DNA of 64,000 nucleotides from Bog-473 sp963701955 (GCA_963701955.1 OY969694.1:1736001-1800000); one strand, 5' to 3'. Positions 35,812 through 45,106 are shown, counted from the stretch's first letter. Notes: a model not told the origin generated them from the letters alone. Translations and numbers: made by a program.

Positions 35812-37959
35812 GTGAGCACCGCAGCCGGCGGTGAGGCCGGGCACCGCTCGCATCGGCGAGTCTCCCGGCGTGTGCGCGCTCGCCGGATTTGGGCAACTGC
35901 GCTGGTCGGACTCGCGGCGCTCGCGGTGGTCCTCGTCATCGTGGTCCCGTCGGGACCCAGCGGTCACCCGAGCCGCCAAACCGCGCGGGGCGCCGTGCCG
36001 GCGGCGCGCATCTCGAAGTCCGTGTCTCGATCCAACTCGAAATCGATCCCCGCGGTTGAGGCGGGCGTCCTTCCCTGGACACTCGGCTCCGCACTGTCAC
36101 GGGAGGTCGTGTTGCCCGGGTCCGGCACCACGGTCACCGTGGCCGGAGGGCTGACGGCGTCGCAGAGCTCCACCGACGCGGTCTTCTCGCTCGACACCGC
36201 CTCGGGATCCGAGACCGCCCTCACCGCGCTCGCCTCGAAGGTGCATGACGCGTCAGGAGCGGCACTCCGAGGGCGCGGCTACGTCTTCGGCGGAGGCTCG
36301 CCCGACACCGTGGCGACGGTCCAGCAGTTCCCGGCCCCGGTCCCGGCCCCCGAGACCCGAAAATCGCGATCCCACTCGGACCATGCTTCGGTTGCCGCGG
36401 CGACGCCGGTGACTCCGTCCGTTGTGGGCCAGCTCCCGCAGCCACGTTCGGACAGCCAGACGGTGAGCATCGGGACCACGACCTACGTCGTCGGAGGCTA
36501 CAACGGCACGGCCGGAGACCGCGATGTCCTGGCGACCACCGACGGGGTGCACTTCTCGGCGATTGCGAAATTGCCGCTGGCTGTCCGGTACCCGGCGGTT
36601 ACCGCGGTCGGTGGCCGCATCTACGTCTTCGGCGGCCAGGCGGTCGGTGGGTCGCAGGATGGACACGCCGTCAACGCCGTGCAGCTGGTCGAACCGGCGC
36701 AGAGGACGGCGACGATCGTGGCCCGTATGTCGAGCCCGCTCGCAGGAGCTTCGGCCGTCGTGCTCGACGGTCACATCTACGTTGCGGGGGGCGTCTCCCA
36801 GACCGGTGCGACCCAGCAGGCGGCGGCATTGCGCACCGTGTGGGCATACAACACGTCCACCAAACGGTTGGAGAACGCCGGCACACTGCCCGTCGGGACG
36901 AGCTATGCAGGCGCGGCCGTCGTCAACGGCCGCGCCTGGATCGTGGGTGGCGAGAACGGCGGAACCTCGCTGCACACAGTCGAGATGATGACGCCGAACG
37001 TCAAGTTCGGGACAGCCGGCGCCGTCGGGGCGGGGTCCCCCTATTTCGGCGCTCATCTGCTCGTCGCCGACCGCGGGAACGACCGACTCTTGCTCCTCGA
37101 CCCGCAGAACCAGATCGTGTGGAACTATCCCTCGGCATACGCCGCCGCCCCGCCCGGTGGATTCTACTTCCCCGACGACGCCTTCTTCACGGCGCGGGGC
37201 ACCGAGATCATCTCCAACCAGGAGAAGAACAACACGATCGTGATCATCAGCTTTCCTGCGGGCAAGGTGGTCTGGAGCTACGGCCACCCCCACCAGGTGG
37301 GATCGCAACCGGGCTTTCTCTCCGAGCCCGACGACGCCTACGTCCTCAAGAACGGCCAGATCGCCGTCGCCGACGCCAACAACTGCCGCATCATCTTCAT
37401 CCGCCGGGACGGGACGATCGCATCGCAGATCGGGACGACCGGGAACTGTGTGCACCAGCCACCAACGTCGCTCGGCTCGCCGAACGGGGACACTCCCCTG
37501 GCAAACGGGGACGTGCTGATTTCCGAGATCAACGGATCGTGGGTGAGCGAGTACACGCCGCTCGGAAAGCTGGTGTGGACCGTCAAGTTGCCCGTGGGCT
37601 ATCCGTCCGACCCCCAGCAGCTGGGGCCGGACCTCTACCTCCTGTCGGACTACTCGCACCCGGGGGGCTTCATCGAATTCACCCGGGAAGGCACTGTCGT
37701 CTACCGCTACCAGCCCACCTCGGGCCTGGGGGAGATGAACCAGCCGTCGCTCACTGAGATGCTCCCCAGCGGCGTGTTCCTGACCAACGACGACTACCGG
37801 GATCGCATGGTGGCCATCGACCCGGTGACCCAGGCCCTGGTCTGGCAGTACGGCGTAACCGATCAGCCGGGAACGGCCCCGGGAATGCTCAACACGCCTG
37901 ACGGATTCGATCTCCTTCTGCCGAACGGCACGACACCGACCCACACGGCAACGAGCTGA
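35812..37959 (+). CDS. membrane-anchored Kelch plus NHL/PQQ-like double beta-propeller protein
   Basis: A 715-residue protein. Seen: basic N terminus with one transmembrane segment about residues 27-47, then a linker. Kelch-like repeats follow at roughly 90-400, with glycine pairs in YVFGGGS, YVVGGYNG, YVFGGQAVGG, YVAGGVSQTG and WIVGGENGG. From about 415 there is a second propeller with repeated NHL/arylsulfotransferase-like units such as LVADRGNDRLLLLDPQNQ, IVWNY, KVVWSYGHPHQ, QIAVADANNC and LVWQYGVT. It would sit outside the membrane and bind a ligand or protein; no catalytic residues were identified. It follows the iron transporter operon after 200 bases. The pairing of two propellers is unusual. 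Confidence 0.82.
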   Translation: MSTAAGGEAGHRSHRRVSRRVRARRIWATALVGLAALAVVLVIVVPSGPSGHPSRQTARGAVPAARISKSVSRSNSKSIPAVEAGVLPWTLGSALSREVVLPGSGTTVTVAGGLTASQSSTDAVFSLDTASGSETALTALASKVHDASGAALRGRGYVFGGGSPDTVATVQQFPAPVPAPETRKSRSHSDHASVAAATPVTPSVVGQLPQPRSDSQTVSIGTTTYVVGGYNGTAGDRDVLATTDGVHFSAIAKLPLAVRYPAVTAVGGRIYVFGGQAVGGSQDGHAVNAVQLVEPAQRTATIVARMSSPLAGASAVVLDGHIYVAGGVSQTGATQQAAALRTVWAYNTSTKRLENAGTLPVGTSYAGAAVVNGRAWIVGGENGGTSLHTVEMMTPNVKFGTAGAVGAGSPYFGAHLLVADRGNDRLLLLDPQNQIVWNYPSAYAAAPPGGFYFPDDAFFTARGTEIISNQEKNNTIVIISFPAGKVVWSYGHPHQVGSQPGFLSEPDDAYVLKNGQIAVADANNCRIIFIRRDGTIASQIGTTGNCVHQPPTSLGSPNGDTPLANGDVLISEINGSWVSEYTPLGKLVWTVKLPVGYPSDPQQLGPDLYLLSDYSHPGGFIEFTREGTVVYRYQPTSGLGEMNQPSLTEMLPSGVFLTNDDYRDRMVAIDPVTQALVWQYGVTDQPGTAPGMLNTPDGFDLLLPNGTTPTHTATS

Positions 37960-38063
37960 GCACGGACCGCGGCCGCTCAGACCCTCGGGGCTCCGCGCGA
38001 ACTCGGTCCTACACTCGGCGACGAAAGACGCGTGCGCCGGCACGTGTCCACCGGGAACCGGGG

Positions 38064-38593
38064 GTGGAAGCCACGACAAGGAGTGCCGACGACATCGATC
38101 CGCGGCTCCTGGGACTTCTCGACAAGGAGGAGATCCGCAGCGCGATCGCCGGCTATTCCCGTGCCGTCGACCGCTGTGACGAGGCGCTCCTGGCCTCCGT
38201 GTACCACCCCGAGGTGGTCGACGATCATCATGGGACGGTCTTTGCGGGGCCCTCGGCCGCGAGGCACCAGATCGAATCCGCTCTGGCGGGTATGGAGATG
38301 ACGAGCAGCCATATCACGACGCAGACCATCGATCTGAGAGGCGACTCTGCTGGAGCGGAATCCTCTTACATCAGGCTGCACCGGGGAGTGGTCGGCGGGG
38401 CCCGGCGGCGTATCTTCACGTGCGGTCGCTATATCGACCGCTTCGAGCGCTGGAAAGGTGAGTGGCGCCTCGTCCACCGGTTGGTCGTGGTCGAGATGTG
38501 TCGCCTGATGCCAATCGAGGACGAAATGGACGTCGTTTCGTCGGTGGGACGCGGGGAACCGACGACCCCTCGTACGACGTCCTGGGCACATGA
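38064..38593 (+). CDS. SnoaL/NTF2-like protein, frameshifted near the 3' end
   Basis: NTF2-fold protein (polyketide-cyclase/dehydratase-like superfamily). Seen: LLDKEEIRSAIAGYSRAVDR, CDEALLASVYHPEVVDDHHG and GRYIDRFERWKGEWRLVHR, the usual start, middle and end of the domain. The frame would run on to 39137 with non-homologous sequence. A one-base shift near 38535-38560 gives the family's normal end, RGTDDPSYDVLGT with TGA at 38591-38593. Joined length is about 176 residues. GTG start at 38064. Its convergent neighbour is the cupin ending at 38625. Substrate unknown. Confidence 0.7.
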
Positions 38594-38624
38594 CGCGACT
38601 GGGGCCGACGGCTGCCGTTGTCCC

Positions 38625-39032
38625 TCATGGCGACGGCGAGGTCTTGTCCCTTCGCGTCTTCGGACTCTCCCAGGAGTTCGCAATGCCAACCGTCATGAGC
38701 ATGAGTGGCTCGTCACCCACGTCGCGGCTGAAATGTCCCTTGGTCCCGACGTCGTCGGCCAACATCATGTCTCCGGGCTGGAGCCCCTCGCGGTGGCCGA
38801 GCGATGTCTCGACCTCGAGCACCCCGCGAAGGACCAGGACGAGCTGACGCCTCGGAGCCCCGTGCAACCCCGAGTCAGGCTTTCGCCCGAGGAAGCCACC
38901 GATCCCGGTGGTCACCGCCGGGATGTCGCTGATGCCCTGGACGGTGCCCGCCGTCGTCTCGGTGATAGGAAAGGCCCATTCGGAGAGAAAGGTGTCGCCC
39001 CTCTCGTCCGCGTGGAGGTGATAGCAGGTCAC
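38625..39032 (-). CDS. cupin-domain protein
   Basis: A 135-residue single cupin. Seen: TCYHLHADERGDTFLSEWAF, RQLVLVLRGVLEVETSLGHR, LQPGDMMLADDVGTKGHFSR and MTVGIA, matching the two cupin motifs, with the PGD turn and later histidine present. The first motif has arginine/glutamine where many metallocupins have HxH, so metal binding is uncertain. GTG at 39032 begins two bases after the SDR stop, so the pair is coupled. Probably a small-molecule binding or isomerase/dioxygenase accessory in the same pathway. Confidence 0.78.
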   Translation of the reverse strand: MTCYHLHADERGDTFLSEWAFPITETTAGTVQGISDIPAVTTGIGGFLGRKPDSGLHGAPRRQLVLVLRGVLEVETSLGHREGLQPGDMMLADDVGTKGHFSRDVGDEPLMLMTVGIANSWESPKTRRDKTSPSP

Positions 39033-39034
39033 GG

Positions 39035-39853
39035 TCAGTTCGATCCGCTCGTCGCCACCGAGTCGGCACGGCGCACCGACCCGGGCAGCGAGACCGTCGC
39101 GCCGCCGTCCACCGGCAGGGTGACACCGGTGATGTAGGAGGCCTCGTCCGTGCACAGAAACGACACCGTGTGCGCGATGTCCCATCCGTTGCCCATACGC
39201 CCCAAGAGGTTGAGGCGGGACTTCGTCGCCTCGTCCACGTGTCCGACGGACACCTGTATGGGCGTAGCAACCATGCCCGGCAGGACCGTGTTCACCCGCA
39301 CGTTCTGGCGTCCGTACTCGCCGGCCAGGTCGACCATCAAGCCGAGTTGAGCCGCCTTCGACGCGCAATAGGCCGGGTGTGTCGAGCCCGAGTCGCGCAC
39401 CCCGGCGATCGACCCGATGTTGACGATCGATCCGCCTCCACGCGCGATCAGTGCGGGAATGGCGAACTTGCAAGCCATGAACGACCCGGTGAGGTTGACG
39501 CCAATGACCTCCGCGTAGAGTTCCGGTGACGTCTCGAGAATGGAGACATGCCGCGAGATCGCTGCATTGTTGACCAGGATGTCGAGCCCTCCGAAGTGCT
39601 CGCCGGCGGCAGCGACCATCGCCTCGCAGCTGTCGGGTGACGAGACGTCGCCGACGAAGACTGCGGAAGTCCCTCCTTCCTCCTCAATGACCCTCAACGT
39701 GGCCGACGCCCGCTCCTCCACCTTGTCGACGAGAAGGACGGACGCCCCCTCCCGTGCGAGCACGACGGAGATGGCGTAGCCGATCCCGACGCCGTCGCCG
39801 GCCGTACCCGCTCCGGTCACGATGGCCACCTTGCCCGACAGCCGAGCGCTCAC
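39035..39853 (-). CDS. SDR-family oxidoreductase
   Basis: A 272-residue SDR. Seen: VAIVTGAGTAGDGVGIGYAI (an expanded glycine loop), ILVNNAAISRH, NIGSIAG, HPAYCASKAAQLGLM (Tyr/Lys) and YITGVTLPVDGGATV. Catalytic residues are complete. GTG at 39853 is preceded by GGAGGAGAACAG, a strong ribosome site; the longer frame to 39886 adds nothing conserved. It is the second gene of an amidohydrolase-SDR-cupin operon. Confidence 0.87.
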   Translation of the reverse strand: MSARLSGKVAIVTGAGTAGDGVGIGYAISVVLAREGASVLLVDKVEERASATLRVIEEEGGTSAVFVGDVSSPDSCEAMVAAAGEHFGGLDILVNNAAISRHVSILETSPELYAEVIGVNLTGSFMACKFAIPALIARGGGSIVNIGSIAGVRDSGSTHPAYCASKAAQLGLMVDLAGEYGRQNVRVNTVLPGMVATPIQVSVGHVDEATKSRLNLLGRMGNGWDIAHTVSFLCTDEASYITGVTLPVDGGATVSLPGSVRRADSVATSGSN

Positions 39854-39905
39854 CTGTTCTCCTCCTTCGTTTCCATCGTCCGGCAATCCGGAAGGGCGGG
39901 GTGGG

Positions 39906-41327
39906 TCACACCCTCAACGCCGACGCAGCTTGCTCCACCGCGGTTCCCGAAAAGAATTCGGGATTGAGCGAGCCGTAGAAGCGGACCGCGTTGACGAAGA
40001 GGAAGTCGCGGAGCTGGCCGGTGTCGAGCAGTCCGTGCTCGAGCAGTTCGAACGCCTCCTCGAGCGGTTCGTCGAACTCCGGAACGTCCCAGTGTCCGAG
40101 ATCCGACGCGAAGAACGCCGGTACCAGCGCGCCCAGTGGCGATACCCGGGGGTCGAACGCCACACCGACCAGCGGATCGTCCGCTTCACATCCCCAGAAG
40201 AAGTTCGTGCAGAACCGATCGCGGATGTCCTCCACCGAGGTCAGCTCGGCTGCCGCGAAGTCGTCACGAGCACGCTTCATCCCACCCTGTCCACCGGCGA
40301 GCACATCGCCGGAGTAGCGGGCAAGCGCCGGATCGGACTCGACGAGCAGCTTGACGAGCAGCTCCTTGTCAAGATTCTCCGGATTGAGTCGAGCGATCGC
40401 CTCGCCACCGCGCTTGAGCCAATTGCCCACGAGGCTGACGTAGATCTGGACCCCCACGGCTGCCCCTCCCTCAAGCAGGGCTAGCCGCAGGTCAGGGAAC
40501 CGGGCAGTGACACCTCCGAGGAACAGCGACTTGGCCAGAGCGCCTCCCGCTGCCGCGAAATGTCCGACCTGGTTGAAGACGAAATTGGATACCGATGCGC
40601 GATCACTGGCCCCGATGCCCGCCGTGTGGGCCGAGAGCGGCATCTTGAGCTCGATCGCCTTGGCCCACACCGCGTCGTAGTCGTGGATGCTGTCGATGCC
40701 GAAGGTGTCGATCCAACCGCGCGTCTCCCACTCGTGGATCCGAACGTCGACCCAAGGATCATCGGTGGCCCATGGGGCGCCGGGTAGTGGGCGATGCACG
40801 TGACTGGAGATCACCGCTACCTTCGCCCCGAGCCCCCGAGCGTGCTCGAGTGCGGCGATCGCCTCGGCAGGCGTGTGCATCGGGACCAGTGACGCGACGG
40901 TGAAACGATCCCCGTATGGTCGGTACTGCTCACTCATGAACTCGTTGTAGAGGCGGCACAGCATCACTCGCTGCTCTTCGTCCTCGAGCTGCAGCAAGCC
41001 AATCCCCATCGTCGGGTAGAGCACAGCGAAGTCGATTCCGGCCTCGCTGATCCGCTCGTGATAGCGCTTCGGTGAGGTCACCGTGGCGTAGTACTCGGTA
41101 CGGGCGGGCACGTGCCACGAATGTGGCAACACCCCGGCTTGACGGCGCTCCTCCATCGGCAGATCCTCGATCGCCCGCCTCCGGCTGAACATGCCCGAGA
41201 GAAGATCGCCATGGCCATTGTCCCGGACGAAATCGAGGAACACCGGAATCAACTCGACAATGTGCCCGTCGCCATCCACCACCGGATGGTCCAGCTGCCC
41301 CCGAAGTTGCGCCGAGCGAGTCGCCAT
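39906..41327 (-). CDS. amidohydrolase-2 family protein, subfamily B
   Basis: A 473-residue amidohydrolase-2 protein, paralogue of the gene at 5753. Seen: HPVVDGDGHIVELIPVFLDF, NQVGHFAAAGGALAKSLFLG, FWGCEADDPLVGVAFDP, ASDLGHWDVPEFDEPLEEAF. Divergent from the tandem-TetR gene across about 190 bases, a typical regulator-target arrangement. I chose the ATG at 41327 behind GGAG; starts at 41366 or 41345 are possible. It is followed by an SDR after 52 bases and a cupin, so a three-gene catabolic operon is likely. Confidence 0.86.
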   Translation of the reverse strand: MATRSAQLRGQLDHPVVDGDGHIVELIPVFLDFVRDNGHGDLLSGMFSRRRAIEDLPMEERRQAGVLPHSWHVPARTEYYATVTSPKRYHERISEAGIDFAVLYPTMGIGLLQLEDEEQRVMLCRLYNEFMSEQYRPYGDRFTVASLVPMHTPAEAIAALEHARGLGAKVAVISSHVHRPLPGAPWATDDPWVDVRIHEWETRGWIDTFGIDSIHDYDAVWAKAIELKMPLSAHTAGIGASDRASVSNFVFNQVGHFAAAGGALAKSLFLGGVTARFPDLRLALLEGGAAVGVQIYVSLVGNWLKRGGEAIARLNPENLDKELLVKLLVESDPALARYSGDVLAGGQGGMKRARDDFAAAELTSVEDIRDRFCTNFFWGCEADDPLVGVAFDPRVSPLGALVPAFFASDLGHWDVPEFDEPLEEAFELLEHGLLDTGQLRDFLFVNAVRFYGSLNPEFFSGTAVEQAASALRV

Positions 41328-41454
41328 TGTGCTCTCCTGCCCCATCTCGTATCCCCCCACGCTCATCCTCGCCGAACGCGGCGCCCCGTCGTCCCCGAGG
41401 AAGGGCTCAGCGCTCTCCCCCAGAGAGTCGACCAGGGTCTTCTGCTCTCAGCCG

Positions 41455-41476
41455 GAACAATACCAAATATTTGTTC
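41455..41476. promoter_or_regulatory. candidate TetR operator GAACAA-N10-TTGTTC
   Basis: A 22-base dyad (arms 41455-41460 and 41471-41476) also contains a separate perfect CAAATATTTG (41464-41473). It lies between the divergent amidohydrolase and TetR starts, just upstream of a -10-like TAGTCT (41501-41506) that would start a leaderless TetR transcript near the ATG at 41516. It is AT-rich in a GC-rich setting, as expected for a TetR site. Autoregulation and control of the amidohydrolase operon is the natural reading. Confidence 0.45.
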
Positions 41477-41515
41477 TGACCACGGAGTGGCGATGACAGG
41501 TAGTCTCCCCAGCCA

Positions 41516-42748
41516 ATGTCCGATGGAGGGCGCCGAACCGAGATCCTCGACACGGCTGCGGCGCTCTTCGCATCACGCGGTCTGCGTACCTCGCTCAAGG
41601 ACATCGCGGACGCGTGCGGGATTCTGCCAGGCAGCCTCTACCACCACTTCGCCTCAAAGGAAGCCATCTTCGGCGAACTCGTCGAGCGTTACCGCCATGA
41701 TCTGGAGCGGACCGCCGAAGAAGCTCACCGCATGCTTCAAGAGGGCGGTGCGAACCGGATCGACACCCAGGTCATCGACTTTGGTCGGGCGATTGCGCTC
41801 TGTGGCGTGCGACACAGGGCGGCGCTGTTCCTCACGATGCACGAGTTGTCACCGGCAGGAGCCGAAGGCGATCTCATGTTCTTCGCCGCGGGGGCACCGA
41901 CCGCCATCAGCGCAGCCATGCGGGAACTCCTCGAAGCCGGGCGGGCCAGCGGGACCGTCGGACCGGATCTTGACCTCGGACTGCTCGCGGAACGGTTCTG
42001 TCAAAGCATGCTGCATTTTGCGGTTGGGGACTCCTACGTCGGACCTGGGGCGGCCACCAATCCGGAGTTGCGGTGCCGGATCCTTCTCGAGGGCCTGGCC
42101 GAAGCGGTCCCGCCATATGCCGAACTCGATCGATCCGCTGCTCTCGAGTGCGCCAACGAGCTCGTGACGGGATGGGAGGAAGGGGTCGAGGATCCCCGCG
42201 TGATGGGTATTCGGCTCGCTGCCAAGTCGGAGTTCGGCAGAAGAGGCTATACGGCGACCGGAATGCGTGACGTTGCCGCGGCGGCCGGCGTGGCCACTTC
42301 GGCGGTCTATCGCCACTTCGACTCGAAAGAGGCCCTCTTGGCATCGGTGATGCGTCCCTACACCGAGGAGCGCCATGCGGCCTGGCACGCAGTGCTCGGC
42401 TCGACTTCGTCGCCACTCGAGAAGCTGGACGCGTTGACCTGGGTCAACATCGTCCTTCTCGATCGATTCAGTGACGAGTTCCGGATTCAGTCCGCCTGGC
42501 TCCGCGACTCGCCTCCCAACATTCGCAAGCTGGGTTCGACCGCCGGCCAGCGGCGCGACATCAGGACACTCCTCACCTCGGGAGTGCAAGCCGGGGAATT
42601 GCGGTTCACCCACGGGAGCGTCGAGCAGAGGGCACGCTGCGTCTACGAGGCACTGTGGACACCGGAGAACATCGTGCGGGCGGCGGGAACAGCGGCATGC
42701 CACACGTTGGCACGACAGACCGTGTTGGATGGAGCGCTCACCAACTGA
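41516..42748 (+). CDS. tandem TetR-family regulator (two TetR domains in one chain)
   Basis: A 410-residue protein with two complete TetR DNA-binding units. The first is at about residues 8-52 (ILDTAAALFASRGLRTSLKD, GSLYHHFASKEAIF), the second at about 228-275 (FGRRGYTATGMRDVAAAAGV, SAVYRHFDSKEALL). Each is followed by a helical ligand/dimer domain. Double TetR proteins probably fold as pseudo-dimers. It is divergent from the amidohydrolase operon and overlaps the next gene by one base (TGATG), linking it to the flavoprotein. A leaderless start is likely because no ribosome site is seen. Confidence 0.88.
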   Translation: MSDGGRRTEILDTAAALFASRGLRTSLKDIADACGILPGSLYHHFASKEAIFGELVERYRHDLERTAEEAHRMLQEGGANRIDTQVIDFGRAIALCGVRHRAALFLTMHELSPAGAEGDLMFFAAGAPTAISAAMRELLEAGRASGTVGPDLDLGLLAERFCQSMLHFAVGDSYVGPGAATNPELRCRILLEGLAEAVPPYAELDRSAALECANELVTGWEEGVEDPRVMGIRLAAKSEFGRRGYTATGMRDVAAAAGVATSAVYRHFDSKEALLASVMRPYTEERHAAWHAVLGSTSSPLEKLDALTWVNIVLLDRFSDEFRIQSAWLRDSPPNIRKLGSTAGQRRDIRTLLTSGVQAGELRFTHGSVEQRARCVYEALWTPENIVRAAGTAACHTLARQTVLDGALTN

Positions 42749-44331
42749 TGGACCGCCGTTCCTTCCTTCGTCGGACAGCGGCAGGGGGACTGGGCGTTCT
42801 CGCGGGGGCAACGGCAGCGGCGTGCACGACCCAGCACCCTGGCAGATCAGGAGAGGGCGATCGGTCCACCTCCTCGGTCACGACCGAAATAGGCGGTGGA
42901 GCGCCCGATTGGCGGGAGTTGGGAAACTCACTGTCCGGCACCCTCCTCCAACCAGGAGATGTCGGCTACCCGGCAGCGGGGCACCTGTACAACGCGGTCT
43001 ACACGCCCGATGCCGCAGCCATCGCCCAGTGCAACTCGGCGAGCGACGTACAGCGTTGTATCGGGTTCGCCCGAGCACACCATGTGCAGGTTGCGGCGCG
43101 CTCGGGCGGCCACAGCTATGGGGGCTACTCCACGTGTCCCGGACTGGTCATTGACGTCTCGCGACTCAACGGAGTCTCGTTCGACGCGACGGCCTCTCGG
43201 CCGGGAACCGGAGGAGTTGTCGCCACGGTGGGCGCCGGCACGCAGCTGATCGGGGTGTACAGCCAATTGGCCGCGCATGGGCTCCTGGTGCCCGGTGGCT
43301 CGTGCCCCACCGTCGGGATCGCCGGTCTCGCGCTGGGGGGAGGCATCGGGGTGTTCGCCCGAGCCTACGGGCTGACCTGCGACCAGGTGGCCGGCGTCGA
43401 GATCGTGACCGCAGACGGCACCCTGCGCCGGTGCGGCCCCGGACAGCACGAGGATCTGTACTGGGCCTGCCGGGGAGGCGGAGGAGGCAACTTCGGGGTC
43501 GTCACGTCCTTCGACCTCAACGCCCGGCCGATCCCCGAGACGGTGACGCTCTTCACGTTGGAGTGGCCCTGGGCAGCCGCTGGCCCTGTCCTCGATTCGT
43601 GGATGCGCTGGATCCCTCAGACACCACACCAGCTGTGGGCCAACTGCCAGCTGTACGGCGGCGGTCTGGTCGGAAGTGGCCTGGTCAAGGTGACCGGCGT
43701 GTTCGTCGGTTCGGTCAGCGCATGTTCCGCCGCGCTCAACCCACTGACCTCCGCCATAGGGGACGCCACGACGTATCGCTTCGTCGGGCCCGAGGAGTAC
43801 ATGACTGCCGTGATGATCGAGGCGGGATGTGAGGGAAAGCCGGTGGCCCAGTGCGCCACGCCCACCCACTCACCTTTCATCGCGAAGTCCACCTACGTCG
43901 GAGGACCGCTCCCGGAGCAATCGGTCCGCTCGCTCGTTGCAGCCCTCTCGGCTCTCCCGACGACGCTGTCGGGTGCCGGGGGCGGCATCGTATTCGACGC
44001 CTACGGCGGAGTGATCAACGAGGTCGGCGCCAGTGAGACCGCATTCGTCCATCGGGATTCCGTGGCATGTGCCCAGTACCTCGTCACCTTTCCAACTGCC
44101 TCGCCGGTTCCCGGTGTGGCGGCAGCGGCACGGGAGTGGGTGGACGAGATCGAGCGTCTTCTTGTCCCTGCGGCCCAGGGTTCGTACCAGAACTACATCG
44201 ACCCGACACTGACTCACTGGCAAGAGGCGTACTACGGAGCAAACCTGCCTCGGCTCCGACAGGTGAAGCGGAACACCGACCCTGACGACGTCTTTCGCTT
44301 CGCACAGTCGATTCCCCCGGCGGAGGGCTGA
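42748..44331 (+). CDS. exported FAD-linked oxidoreductase, berberine-bridge-enzyme family
   Basis: A 527-residue flavoprotein. Seen: twin-arginine start DRRSFLRRTAAGGLGVLAGA followed by AAAC, suggesting a Tat-exported lipoprotein; PCMH-type FAD domain with RSGGHSYGG (His122) and GGSCPTVGIAG (Cys186). These correspond to the histidyl and cysteinyl attachment sites of bicovalently bound FAD. The C-terminal BBE segment YQNYIDPTLTHWQEAYYGAN is intact. Such enzymes oxidise sugars, alkaloids or phenolics with oxygen, here outside the cytoplasm. ATG overlaps the TetR stop by one base. Substrate unknown. Confidence 0.9.
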   Translation: MDRRSFLRRTAAGGLGVLAGATAAACTTQHPGRSGEGDRSTSSVTTEIGGGAPDWRELGNSLSGTLLQPGDVGYPAAGHLYNAVYTPDAAAIAQCNSASDVQRCIGFARAHHVQVAARSGGHSYGGYSTCPGLVIDVSRLNGVSFDATASRPGTGGVVATVGAGTQLIGVYSQLAAHGLLVPGGSCPTVGIAGLALGGGIGVFARAYGLTCDQVAGVEIVTADGTLRRCGPGQHEDLYWACRGGGGGNFGVVTSFDLNARPIPETVTLFTLEWPWAAAGPVLDSWMRWIPQTPHQLWANCQLYGGGLVGSGLVKVTGVFVGSVSACSAALNPLTSAIGDATTYRFVGPEEYMTAVMIEAGCEGKPVAQCATPTHSPFIAKSTYVGGPLPEQSVRSLVAALSALPTTLSGAGGGIVFDAYGGVINEVGASETAFVHRDSVACAQYLVTFPTASPVPGVAAAAREWVDEIERLLVPAAQGSYQNYIDPTLTHWQEAYYGANLPRLRQVKRNTDPDDVFRFAQSIPPAEG

Positions 44332-44337
44332 GCCCGA

Positions 44338-45021
44338 CTATCTCGCACGAATCTCTTTCCGTCGGATCCGTTCGACGCCGTCAAGCAGGAGGTCGAGACC
44401 GAAGCGGAACTCCGCGCCGTAGTCATAGCCCGACCTGCCGATCACGGTGAGAAGCTCAGTCATGTGAGGGTATTCGACGGCAACTGTCGGATGTTGTTCG
44501 GAAATCTTCCGAAGGGTCGTCTGGGCTTCCACCGGAGTGTTCGAGGGCATGGCCTTCTGCTGATGCACATAGCCATAGATATAGCTATCCATGAGGCTGT
44601 AGGCATGGAGCGCCGCGTCAAAGGACAACTCGGCTTGCACCCGCAGGCACCGGAGAACTGCTTCGTGATGCCGGAGATTTGCTGGGCCAGGCGTTCCGGA
44701 TTCGATGAGGCCCACCGCCCACGGATGCCGGAGGAGGGCCTCTCGCATCGAAATGGCCCGCTCACGCAGAGCGGTCTTCCATCCCGTTGCGACGGGAAAC
44801 TCCAACTCATCAAAGACCAGGTCGACCATGCGGTCGAGAAGTTCTTCCTTGTGTGCGATGTGCTTGTAGAGCGCCATCGGAACGACACCGAGATCCTGGG
44901 CCAGACCCCTCATGCTGAGTGCGTCGATCCCCTCGCGGTCGGCACGGTCCACCGCGGTCCTCACGATCTGCTCGCGGCTCAGTCTGGGACGGGGTGCGCT
45001 ATCGGGATCGCCCTGAGTCAT
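44338..45021 (-). CDS. TetR-family regulator with tetracycline-repressor-like C-terminal domain
   Basis: A 227-residue regulator. Seen: helix-turn-helix LSREQIVRTAVDRADREGID, ALSMRGLAQDLGVVPMALYK, HIAHKEELLDRMVDL, and a C-terminal TetR_C-like half with LRHHEAVLRCLRVQAELSFD and a terminal GLDLLLDGVERIR. The ATG at 45021 is used; a TTG at 45042 is also open. It converges on the flavoprotein (six bases between stops) and lies upstream of the EthD-like gene on the same strand. The target is unknown; the operator pair at 46055-46090 is one candidate. Confidence 0.83.
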   Translation of the reverse strand: MTQGDPDSAPRPRLSREQIVRTAVDRADREGIDALSMRGLAQDLGVVPMALYKHIAHKEELLDRMVDLVFDELEFPVATGWKTALRERAISMREALLRHPWAVGLIESGTPGPANLRHHEAVLRCLRVQAELSFDAALHAYSLMDSYIYGYVHQQKAMPSNTPVEAQTTLRKISEQHPTVAVEYPHMTELLTVIGRSGYDYGAEFRFGLDLLLDGVERIRRKEIRAR

Positions 45022-45106
45022 CGCCGGAGCCTTCGCGGTCAACGGGCCGACGCCCTCGTGTCCTCAGGGATCTGCCCTGTCCTCGCCCGCAACGGAACGC
45101 CGATGC

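Noticed and set aside
38593..39137. C-terminal extension of the SnoaL frame
   Set aside because: It is antisense to the cupin and SDR genes and lacks family similarity; the true end is at 38593 after a frame shift.
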